Shown in pieces: positions 50,302 through 57,190 of a stretch of 64,000 nt of DNA. Origin of the DNA: Paractinoplanes ferrugineus (GTDB taxonomy: Bacteria; Actinomycetota; Actinomycetes; Mycobacteriales; Micromonosporaceae); assembly GCF_016862195.1 (NCBI RefSeq), contig NZ_BOMM01000040.1:62001-126000 (forward strand), given 5' to 3'. Made by a program: the position numbers and the translations under genes. The notes beneath the pieces were generated by a model. That model made no database searches and was not told the origin of the DNA. It saw only the letters and a program-made list of their open reading frames with translations. How positions within the stretch are numbered: the first letter of the stretch is position 1; every line of letters begins with the position of its first letter.

Positions 50302-50763
50302 TCAGGGACGGGTCGGCCGGGCTGGCGCTTCTATTGCGTGCGACCTGGCAATCAGATCAGCCATTGCTCGCCGGAAATCTTCGCGGCGTTGTCGACTCCA
50401 GCCCACGGTCAGGTCGTCGAAGACCTGCTCCTGCCATCTGTGCGCGTCCTTCAATGCGGCTTGCCCGGCGGTGGTGATGGAGACCTCCCGCCGGCGCCCG
50501 TCGGACGTGCCCTTCGCCATCGACAGGTAGCCCGCGTCAGTAGCACTCTTGACAAGCCGTGATGCTCCGCTCTGGTCGATGCCGAGTTCGTGTGCAACCG
50601 CGTTCACGGTGGCCGGTTCGTCGCGAGCGACCAACGCGTTCACCGCCTCTGTCACCTGCACGAGGCGTCCCTGCTCGGCAATCGTGGGATCTCCCGCTGC
50701 TCTGCGCCGCGACCAGAGCCGGACGAAACTGAACAGCAGCTGCCCGGGTCCTCGGGCACTCAT
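50302..50763 (-). CDS. MarR-family regulator
   Basis: A 153-residue winged-helix protein: VTEAVNALVARDEPATVNAVAHEL, GIDQSGASRLVKSATDAGYLS and the wing KGTSDGRRREVSITTAG. It is second in a two-gene unit; its ATG overlaps the SnoaL-like gene's stop (ATGA). The inverted repeat upstream of the unit (51149) is the probable autoregulatory operator. Confidence 0.85.
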   Translation of the reverse strand: MSARGPGQLLFSFVRLWSRRRAAGDPTIAEQGRLVQVTEAVNALVARDEPATVNAVAHELGIDQSGASRLVKSATDAGYLSMAKGTSDGRRREVSITTAGQAALKDAHRWQEQVFDDLTVGWSRQRREDFRRAMADLIARSHAIEAPARPTRP

Positions 50764-51140
50764 TCGGATGCGGCCATCTCTCGGCAGATGTAGGCCAGTT
50801 CGAGCGCTGACCGCAGATCAGGCAGTCGCAGCGCGGCAGTTACCTTAGCCCCTGCGACGCGGAACACTGTCGCCACGCGGGTAGGCGTCCGACTGTCAGG
50901 CCAGGTCGCATCCTCTTCAACGACCATCAGTCGCTCGCTAACCGGGTGCCAGGACCGCGGAACCAACCGGATGCCCGAATGCTCCACCCAGTCCGCGAAT
51001 TGCACGGGCGTGATCGGTCCTGCACCCCTCGGCCCCAGGACGATGATGGGATCACCCACCGCGTGCATGGACCGCTGCAGATCGCCGGCGTTCACACTCG
51101 TATGCCACTCGTTGATGGCTTCCTCGAGGTTTGACTCCAT
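50760..51140 (-). CDS. SnoaL-like / DUF4440-type NTF2-fold protein
   Basis: A 126-residue NTF2-fold domain: ESNLEEAINEWHTSVNAGDL, DPIIVLGPRGAGPITPVQF, ADWVEHSGIRLVPRSWHPV, VATVFRVAGAKVTAALRL. Small binding or detoxifying enzyme-like protein; function unknown. First gene of a coupled pair with a MarR regulator, so probably induced by a small ligand of that regulator. ATG 51140. Confidence 0.78.
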   Translation of the reverse strand: MESNLEEAINEWHTSVNAGDLQRSMHAVGDPIIVLGPRGAGPITPVQFADWVEHSGIRLVPRSWHPVSERLMVVEEDATWPDSRTPTRVATVFRVAGAKVTAALRLPDLRSALELAYICREMAASE

Positions 51141-51148
51141 GCTCTCAA

Positions 51149-51169
51149 TTATATGCGATACGCATGTAA
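51149..51169. promoter_or_regulatory. MarR-type inverted repeat
   Basis: TTATATGCG, ATA, CGCATGTAA: 9-base arms with one mismatch, 9 bp before the ATG of the SnoaL-like gene. This is an A/T-rich island in GC-rich DNA and the expected size and place for a MarR operator. Confidence 0.75.
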
Positions 51170-51534
51170 CTGCACGGATCAGTGTCAACGGCCGGCGATC
51201 CCGCCCGCGGGACTTGACCCCCGTTCGGTCTCGAACCCTGCCGGGAGAGCCCGGCGCGTCAGCTGCTGCAACGGCGGCACGGCACCGCCGCCGAACAGCC
51301 GCGGCCACAGGCGGATCAGGTAATTCCCGATACCACGCAGGCGTTGCCAGGCCGCGTACGTTGCCTCGCCGCCGGCGGCAGAGGGGTTCCAACCCCGCAA
51401 CCGGATCAGTCGGGGCGGCGGGGAACGGCGCCGGGCACCGTTGGTACACCGAACGGGAGGCCACCGTCAGCCGTACGTCCGCTGGTACGACGGACGCATT
51501 GGATCAAGACTGGCGAACGGCACCGAGGGGGACC
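51170..51534. other. Intergenic region with a possible gene fragment
   Basis: A minus-strand frame (51185-51400; YAAWQRLRGIGNYLIRLWPR, then FGGGAVPPLQQLTRRALPAG) has high G/C third positions and looks coding but has only a TTG start and no ribosome site. It may be the end of a lost gene. No other feature seen. Confidence 0.3.
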
Positions 51535-51655
51535 ATGACGACCGAGTTCGCGTTCGACAACCAGATTCTGGTGCTGGACGGCCGGGCAATTCGCCGAGTT
51601 CGGCGAGTTCGTCGCCTTGGCGCTAGCGGCGCGCGACCGCGCCCCCAACCTGTAG
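51535..51655 (+). pseudogene. Possible 39-codon small gene with a +1 shift
   Basis: ATG 51535 has a strong site (GAGGGGG, 3 bases away) and starts MTTEFAFDNQILVLDG. After that the frame turns Arg-rich, while the neighbouring frame reads GQFAEFGEFVALALAARDRA then PNL and a TAG at 51653. One extra base in GGCCGGG (51580-51586) would join them. If the shift is real the gene is broken, or its start leads in frame into the histidine kinase. Function unknown. Confidence 0.35.
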
Positions 51656-51798
51656 CCGCCGGCCGGCGCTCTCGATCGAAGGATGCCTTGAGATGTTCGG
51701 ACAGCGGCGAATCCGCAAGCATGGCCGTACCGCTCCAGAGCGATGATGCGGCGGCAAGGCCTCAGGGCCATTGCTTTCCCGTCGATGAGATAGTCGCG

Positions 51799-53472
51799 AT
51801 GACTGTTGATGATCTCCGGCTGCGCGTTCCGGGCCGGGTAGACGATCCCGTCCGGTTGCAGGCACTGCGGGCGACCGGGCTGCTCGACGCCGACTCGGCG
51901 ACGTCGCTGGACAGGCTGACGCGGTTAGCCACCCGGCTGGTGCAGGCGCCGGTGGCGCTCGTGTCACTGGTCGACTCGGACCGGCAGGTGTTCGTCAGCG
52001 CGGTCGGCTTGGCCGAGCCGTGGGCCTCGCGGGGGCAGACCCCGCTGACGCACTCGTTCTGCCAGTACGTGGTCACCGATCAGGCGCCGCTGGTGATCGA
52101 CGATGCCCGTGCCGACGGCCGGCTGTGCGGGAACCTGGCCATCCCCGATCTCAACGTGATCGCCTACGCGGGGTTCCCGCTGCGCTCGCCCGACGGTCAG
52201 GTCCTCGGCTCGTTCTGCGCGATCGACGGCCGGCCGCGGCAGTGGTCGGCCACCGAGGTGGAGATCTTGCGGGACCTGGCGGCCAACGCCGAGTCGGAGA
52301 TCGCCCTGCACGTGGCGCACGGCGACCTGTTGCTGTCCTCGGCACGAATGCAGACGGTGCTGGAGACCGCCCAGGACGCGTTCGTGTCGATGGACCAGGA
52401 AGGCCGGGTGACCACCTGGAACGACGCCGCCGAGCGCCTGTTCGGTTGGCCGGAGGCCGAAGCCGTGGGCCGGCGGGCCACCGAGCTGCTGATCCCCCAG
52501 CGATTTCATGACGCGCACCGGGCCGGGCTCGCCCGGGTCCGGCGTAGCGGGGAGTCGAGGCTGGCCGGTCAGCGACTGGAACTGACCGCCGTCGACCGCG
52601 CCGGCCGCGAATTCCCGATCGAGATGACCATGCAGATGGGCCAGGAGCGGGGCCGGCCGGTCTTCCACGCATTCCTGCACGACATCACCGAACGCCACCA
52701 GCTCGCCGTACAGCGCGAACAGTTGCTCGAGCAGCAACAGCAACAGGTCCGCCGGCTGCGCGAGATCGATCAGATGCGCGACGAATTCATCGCCATGGTC
52801 ATCCACGAGCTGCGCAACCCGATCGGCGTCATCCAGGGCTACACCGAGATGCTGGTCGCCGACCCGGACCTGACCGAGCATATCCGCGGGGAGCTCGCCG
52901 TCATCGACCGAACCAGTGGCCGGCTCACCCAGCTCGTCGACGACCTGCTCGACCTCGCCCGCCTCGACGGCGGCCAGATCGGCATCGACACCGCGCCCCT
53001 GCAGCCGGCTGCGCTGATCCACGACGCCGTGCACGCTCACCAGGGTGCCGCCGCGAACCGCCAGATCACGCTGACCGAGGACATCGGGCCGCTACCCGTC
53101 ATCAACGGCGAAGCCCGCCGGCTCCAGCAGGTCGTGGACAACCTGCTGTCCAATGCCCTCAAATACACTCTGCCCGGCGGCACCGTCGCGGTCACCGCCC
53201 GCGGTGACGGCGGCGGCGTGGTCCTGACGATCGTCGACTCCGGCATCGGCATCCCCGCGGAGCAGTACCCGCGTCTGTTCGATCGGTTCTTCCGGGCCAG
53301 CACCGCCACCGAACGCGGGATCAAGGGCACCGGGCTGGGCCTCGCCGTCACCAAAGCCATCATCGAGGCACACCACGGCACGATCACCGCCGGACCCGGC
53401 CCCGACAGAGGAACGTGCTTCACGGTGACCCTGCCGGGCGACGGCGACAGACCGGACGATCGGGCAAGCTGA
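51799..53472 (+). CDS. GAF-PAS histidine kinase
   Basis: A 557-residue soluble sensor kinase. GAF domain about 15-160 (LDRLTRLATRLVQAPVALVS, LTHSFCQYVVTDQAPLVI, YAGFPLRSPDGQVLGSFCAI); PAS domain about 180-300 (AQDAFVSMDQEGRVTTWNDA, AERLFGWPEAEAVG); HisKA with FIAMVIHELRNPIGVIQGYTE (phospho-His); HATPase with N box VDNLLSNALKYT, DSGIGIP, and KGTGLGLAVTK. No membrane helix, no receiver or regulator gene adjacent (orphan). The start is uncertain: ATG 51799, ATG 51721 or the in-frame ATG 51535; 51799 gives a normal lead into GAF. Confidence 0.85.
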   Translation: MTVDDLRLRVPGRVDDPVRLQALRATGLLDADSATSLDRLTRLATRLVQAPVALVSLVDSDRQVFVSAVGLAEPWASRGQTPLTHSFCQYVVTDQAPLVIDDARADGRLCGNLAIPDLNVIAYAGFPLRSPDGQVLGSFCAIDGRPRQWSATEVEILRDLAANAESEIALHVAHGDLLLSSARMQTVLETAQDAFVSMDQEGRVTTWNDAAERLFGWPEAEAVGRRATELLIPQRFHDAHRAGLARVRRSGESRLAGQRLELTAVDRAGREFPIEMTMQMGQERGRPVFHAFLHDITERHQLAVQREQLLEQQQQQVRRLREIDQMRDEFIAMVIHELRNPIGVIQGYTEMLVADPDLTEHIRGELAVIDRTSGRLTQLVDDLLDLARLDGGQIGIDTAPLQPAALIHDAVHAHQGAAANRQITLTEDIGPLPVINGEARRLQQVVDNLLSNALKYTLPGGTVAVTARGDGGGVVLTIVDSGIGIPAEQYPRLFDRFFRASTATERGIKGTGLGLAVTKAIIEAHHGTITAGPGPDRGTCFTVTLPGDGDRPDDRAS

Positions 53473-53780
53473 ACCGAGGGTGTCGGTCCCTTCCATTGGC
53501 CTGCGGGCCGCAGCCGTACGACGCCGGGCGGATCTGCTGCGATGCGACGGTGGCGGTGGAGAGCCGGCGCGTGACCACAGGTGAGTTCGCTGAGCGGCCC
53601 GTGCCGTGCCGCCATCGTCCGCCGTGCCGGCCACGCGTACTCGATCCTGTCGATGTCAAGTTCCGCGAGCCGAGCCGAGCCGTTCGGCGGCAGCCCGATC
53701 CAGCCAGGGCGCCGTAGAGTTCGCTACGTCGCGCGAAATGCGCTGGACCGGGCTGCCGAGCGGAGCGGGCTGGTCGGGGG
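53473..53780. other. Intergenic region, nothing clear
   Basis: 308 bp between convergent genes. I see a few short frames but no convincing coding sequence, RNA or strong terminator hairpin. Confidence 0.3.
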
Positions 53781-54872
53781 TCAGCGACTCTCAGCGAAAT
53801 ACTCGTAGTTGTCGGCGTTGTCGACGGCGTTGCCCGGGTTCGACGAGGCGAGTTGCTTCGCCGCGGTTTGCCCGTACGCGTGATCGTCGGTGCCACCGTT
53901 GACGGTGAAGTGACTCGACTCGTGGATCAGTGTTCCGGCTTTCGAGTCGGTGCCGGTGGCCGGCGCGGTCCAGAACGCGTTGCAGAGGTAGATGACGTAG
54001 GGCTGGTCCGGGTAGACGTACGCGTAGTAGTCCTCGTCGCTGGTGCAGTCGAGCGTCAAGGCCTTGCTGGTCAGCTCGGTGGTTATCTTGCCGTACGCCG
54101 AGGTCACCCGGGCGAAGCGCGTCGAGCTGTAGGTGCCGAACCAGGTGGTGTAGGCGCCGCCGCCGGACGGGTTCGCCGCGAGCCAGGTCTGCGACTTCTG
54201 CGAGTACGTTGCGGCGTTGGTGACGGCCTTCTTCAGCGCAGTCTGTTCACTCGTGGTACAGCCGCGGTAGGTGATGCTGACCGCGGCGGCGGCGAGCTTG
54301 ACCTGCTCGGTGACTGTCGGCGCGACGATGGACGCCGGGTCGGCCTTCCGGATGCCGCCAGCGCTACGGACGGTAGCGTGCTCGGTGGCGATCCGGAGCG
54401 TGTCCTCGAGCGCCGCGGTTGCCCGGTTCAACACCCGCACCCGGGTCGATGCCAGAGCGACGGTGAAGGTTCCCGGCCGGGACAGGTCGTAGTCTCCCGC
54501 CAGATCCACGGTCACGGCGTAGCTGCCGCCGGCCGGAATGTGCGTGTAGTCGGCGGCGGTCGGAGCCCCGAACTTCACCAGCTTGCCTCGATAGGGCACC
54601 GGTGCGCCGTCTCTGGTGACGGCCAGAACCGCGTTGGACTCGCGCGCCTGCGGCAGGTCCCGGGAGAGCACGTCAACCGCCGACGATGACGCGTTCCGAA
54701 CCGCGACACGCACGGTGAATGTGCTGGTGGTCAGCTCGCCGATCTGGACGGTCGCAGTGAGACCCGCGGGGCTGGCCGCGGCCGCCGAACTCGCCCCGAC
54801 GGCGGTGGCTGCCGGGATCGCTATCCCTACAGCGAGGCATGCCGCCCAGAGCGGACGTCGAGAGATGCGCAC
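53781..54872 (-). CDS. Secreted aspzincin metalloprotease (M35-like, lysine-specific type)
   Basis: A 363-residue exported protease. Signal peptide about 1-33 (basic start, AACLAVGIAIPAATAVGAS, AAAAS). Residues 35-160 are a beta-rich propeptide-like domain. The catalytic domain has HExxH in GTLIHESSHF and the aspzincin third ligand in NGGTDDHAYG (GTxDxxYG), with Cys pairs (YRGCTTSEQ, TLDCTSDED, IYLCNAFW). It probably cleaves proteins, by analogy at lysine-related bonds. A 400-bp upstream gap holds no other gene. Ends with FAESR. Confidence 0.85.
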   Translation of the reverse strand: MRISRRPLWAACLAVGIAIPAATAVGASSAAAASPAGLTATVQIGELTTSTFTVRVAVRNASSSAVDVLSRDLPQARESNAVLAVTRDGAPVPYRGKLVKFGAPTAADYTHIPAGGSYAVTVDLAGDYDLSRPGTFTVALASTRVRVLNRATAALEDTLRIATEHATVRSAGGIRKADPASIVAPTVTEQVKLAAAAVSITYRGCTTSEQTALKKAVTNAATYSQKSQTWLAANPSGGGAYTTWFGTYSSTRFARVTSAYGKITTELTSKALTLDCTSDEDYYAYVYPDQPYVIYLCNAFWTAPATGTDSKAGTLIHESSHFTVNGGTDDHAYGQTAAKQLASSNPGNAVDNADNYEYFAESR

Positions 54873-55268
54873 ATGGTGTCCTTTCTCGCCATCGACTCCC
54901 CTGGGCTGCCCTCCGGGGGTCAGCGACGCGAGGGCCGATGCTTAAACATCAATAGTTTTCAATATAAATGATCACCCGCTTCGATCAATGGGCGTTTCAT
55001 CCCAAGGAGGTCATATCTCGGCGACGCGGCGGAGGGCTCGACCACGAGGGGTTCGACCGGGTGGTCCACCCGATCCCGCCGACCGCGACGGCGATGGCGA
55101 CCTGCGGCATCGGGGCTGACGTCACCCCGTTCACGGCGATCACCGACATCGCCGGCACGTCAAGGTCACGACGGTCAGCCGCACGCTCTTGCCGGAATGA
55201 CTCGGTGATCGATTTCGACGCCTGAGCCTCAGCTGAGACGCCGGAGCCTCAGCTGACAGGCCTGAGCC
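54873..55268. other. Intergenic region, nothing clear
   Basis: 396 bp between the protease and glycosylase genes. An A/T-rich patch (54940-54975, AAACATCAATAGTTTTCAATATAAATGATC) probably holds the protease promoter. Short frames are not convincing. Confidence 0.35.
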
Positions 55269-55280
55269 TCAGCTGACAGG
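55221..55280. repeat. Three tandem 20-bp repeats
   Basis: GAGCCTCAGCTGA[CG]A occurs at 55224, 55244 and 55264 with a period of 20 bp (full unit GCCTGAGCCTCAGCTGACAG). The last copy contains the stop codon of the AlkA-like gene; the second copy differs at the first few bases (GCCGGAG). CTCAGCTGA is itself nearly palindromic. Confidence 0.75.
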
Positions 55281-55958
55281 CCCGCGACGACCAGGCCGGC
55301 CGGGTGGGGACGTCGAACCGACCCGCCGTGACAGGTAATAGTGCCAGAGGAGGATCGTGGCGATGGTCCGGTACGGCGCCCATTCCCGGGCGACGGCGGT
55401 CAGCTCCTCGGCGGTTGTCGTCCGGGGAAGGCCGGCCAGCTCCTTGAGCCCGTTGACAGCGCCCAGATCCCCGGACGGGAACACGTCGACGCGGTGCAGG
55501 GCGACGATCAGATAGACGTCCACGGTCCAGTTGCCGACGCCCTTGAGCCGGACCAGCCGATCTCGTACGGCGCTGTCCGGGAGTTTCTCGAGCTCGCCGA
55601 AGTCGAGTTGGCCGTCGGCTACCTGCTGAGCGAGCCCGCGGACGTAGTTCGTCTTCTGCCGGCTGAAGTAGGCCGCACGGAGCTCGTCGTCGGTCAGCGC
55701 CAGCACGTTCTCCGGGGTGATCTCGCCGACCCGCTCCCGCAGCTTCTCCAGAGCAGACTTCGCCGAGGCCTGCGAGACCTGCTGTTCGAGAATGAACCAG
55801 ACGAACGACTCGAAGGTATTGGGCCGATCCCAGAACGGGGGGTGACCGAACTCGTCCACGACCCGCCGCAGCCGGGGATCGCGAGCCGCAACCTTGTCAC
55901 ACAGCGCGGGGATCCCCCTCTCGGTGAAGACTCCGTCCGCCGTATCGATGATGAACAC
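55269..55958 (-). CDS. AlkA-type DNA-3-methyladenine glycosylase
   Basis: A 229-residue HhH-GPD glycosylase. FESFVWFILEQQVSQASAKS begins the fold, the hairpin is RLVRLKGVGNWTVDVYLIVA with the catalytic Asp in FPSGDLGAVNGL, and WAPYRTIATILLWHYYLS closes it. Removes alkylated purines. It lacks the N-terminal domain of E. coli AlkA, as do many actinobacterial forms. GTG 55958 (VFIIDTADGVFTERG); upstream codons to 56102 look out of frame with protein character. The stop lies inside a 20-bp tandem repeat. Confidence 0.85.
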   Translation of the reverse strand: MFIIDTADGVFTERGIPALCDKVAARDPRLRRVVDEFGHPPFWDRPNTFESFVWFILEQQVSQASAKSALEKLRERVGEITPENVLALTDDELRAAYFSRQKTNYVRGLAQQVADGQLDFGELEKLPDSAVRDRLVRLKGVGNWTVDVYLIVALHRVDVFPSGDLGAVNGLKELAGLPRTTTAEELTAVAREWAPYRTIATILLWHYYLSRRVGSTSPPGRPGRRGPVS

Positions 55959-56149
55959 CCCGTCCGAAGGCCGTGCCCCCACCGTGCCCCGACCACACCG
56001 GGCATCCCGGTCGAGGGGGTATAGGCGAAGTGCTGTGGCGAGAATACGCGGACCAGGATGTCGTCGGAGGTCCACGGCTGGGCGTCCCGTTCTGAGTGGC
56101 ACAGTGGGACGGGCACGGGGTCGCTTCGGGTGAAAGGTCGTACCGGAAA

Positions 56150-56353
56150 ATGAGCTGGATTCGGGTGGTCGGTGGTGCGCTGCTGTTCCTGATCGGCGGC
56201 GTCTGGGTCCTGCAGGGGTCCGGCGCGACCGGCGCGACCGGCGGAATGAACGGCGAGCGGCAGTGGCTGCTGATCGGCATCGTCGCTGCCGTGGTCGGGT
56301 TTTTCCTGCTGGTCAGCGGCATCAACCGACTGCGGTCCCGGATACGACGGTGA
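56150..56353 (+). CDS. Small two-helix membrane protein
   Basis: A 67-residue protein: MSWIRVVGGALLFLIGGVWV, a polar Gly/Thr turn, then WLLIGIVAAVVGFFLLVSGI and a basic tail (NRLRSRIRR). Topology predicts both ends inside. A common small membrane-protein type in actinobacteria; function unknown. ATG 56150 lies 10 bases after GAAAGG. Confidence 0.75.
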   Translation: MSWIRVVGGALLFLIGGVWVLQGSGATGATGGMNGERQWLLIGIVAAVVGFFLLVSGINRLRSRIRR

Positions 56354-56401
56354 CCGTGCGGGAGCACCCGTCATCCTCCCGACGACCCCGCGCCGCACCA
56401 C

Positions 56402-57190
56402 CTATGCGGAGGTCCGCTGCTCCTCCTCGATGTGGGCGGTGATCGCGGCCAGGATGGCCGGCATGTGGTGGGTCAGGTAGAAGTGGCCGCCGGCGAACGT
56501 GGTGAAGGTGAACGGCCCGGTGGTGTGCCCGGCCCAGGCCCGCATCTCGGCGGCGTTCACCTTGGGGTCGGCGTCGCCCAGCAGCGCGTACACCGCGCAG
56601 GTCAACGGCGGCCCGGGAAGGTACTTGTAGGTCTCGATCGCCCGGTAGTCGTTGCGCAACGCCGGCATGATCATCTCGACGATGTCCGGCGTGTCGAACA
56701 TCCGGGCGTCCGTTCCGTCGAGCCGGCGGAGCTCGGCCAGCACCCCGGCGTCGGACATCTCGTGCACCCGTTCGCCCCGGTCCACCGACGGCGCGAACCG
56801 TCCCGAGACGAACATGCCGCTCACCGCGATGCCCTCGGCCTGCAGTTGCCGGACGATCTCGAAGGCCACGGTGGAACCCATGCTGTGCCCGAAGAAGGTC
56901 AGGGGCCGGTCGGCGACCTGCCGGACGGCCGGGACGATCTGCTCCGCCAGTTCCTGGATCGTCGCGGTGAAGGGCTCGTTTCGCCGGTCCTGGCGGCCCG
57001 GGTACTGCACCGCGAGGACGTCGACCGAGGGCGCCAGCGCCAGCGCGACGGGGTGATAGAAGGTCGCCGATCCGCCGGCGTGCGGCAGGCAGATCAGCCG
57101 GTGCGGGGCCTGTGGCGCGGAGCCGTAGCGGCGCAACCAGGTCTCGGTGGACAACGGGCCGAACCTCCGGGAGAGGAAAGAGGGTCTCAC
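56402..57190 (-). CDS. Type II thioesterase
   Basis: A 262-residue thioesterase of the polyketide/nonribosomal-peptide editing class. LICLPHAGGSATFYHPVA at the start, VQYPGRQDRRNEP, nucleophile in FFGHSMGSTVAFEI, Asp in LLGDADPKV and His in FAGGHFYLTHH. These enzymes free misloaded carrier proteins. GTG 57190 overlaps the LuxR gene stop (GTGA), so the two are cotranslated, and this ties the LAL regulator to a biosynthetic cluster. Confidence 0.9.
   Translation of the reverse strand: MRPSFLSRRFGPLSTETWLRRYGSAPQAPHRLICLPHAGGSATFYHPVALALAPSVDVLAVQYPGRQDRRNEPFTATIQELAEQIVPAVRQVADRPLTFFGHSMGSTVAFEIVRQLQAEGIAVSGMFVSGRFAPSVDRGERVHEMSDAGVLAELRRLDGTDARMFDTPDIVEMIMPALRNDYRAIETYKYLPGPPLTCAVYALLGDADPKVNAAEMRAWAGHTTGPFTFTTFAGGHFYLTHHMPAILAAITAHIEEEQRTSA

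Noticed and set aside
51185..51400. Complete minus-strand gene
   Set aside because: Only a TTG start, no ribosome site and no family; kept as a possible fragment.
55221..55280. CRISPR array
   Set aside because: Three contiguous 20-bp copies without spacers, no cas genes; an ordinary tandem repeat.
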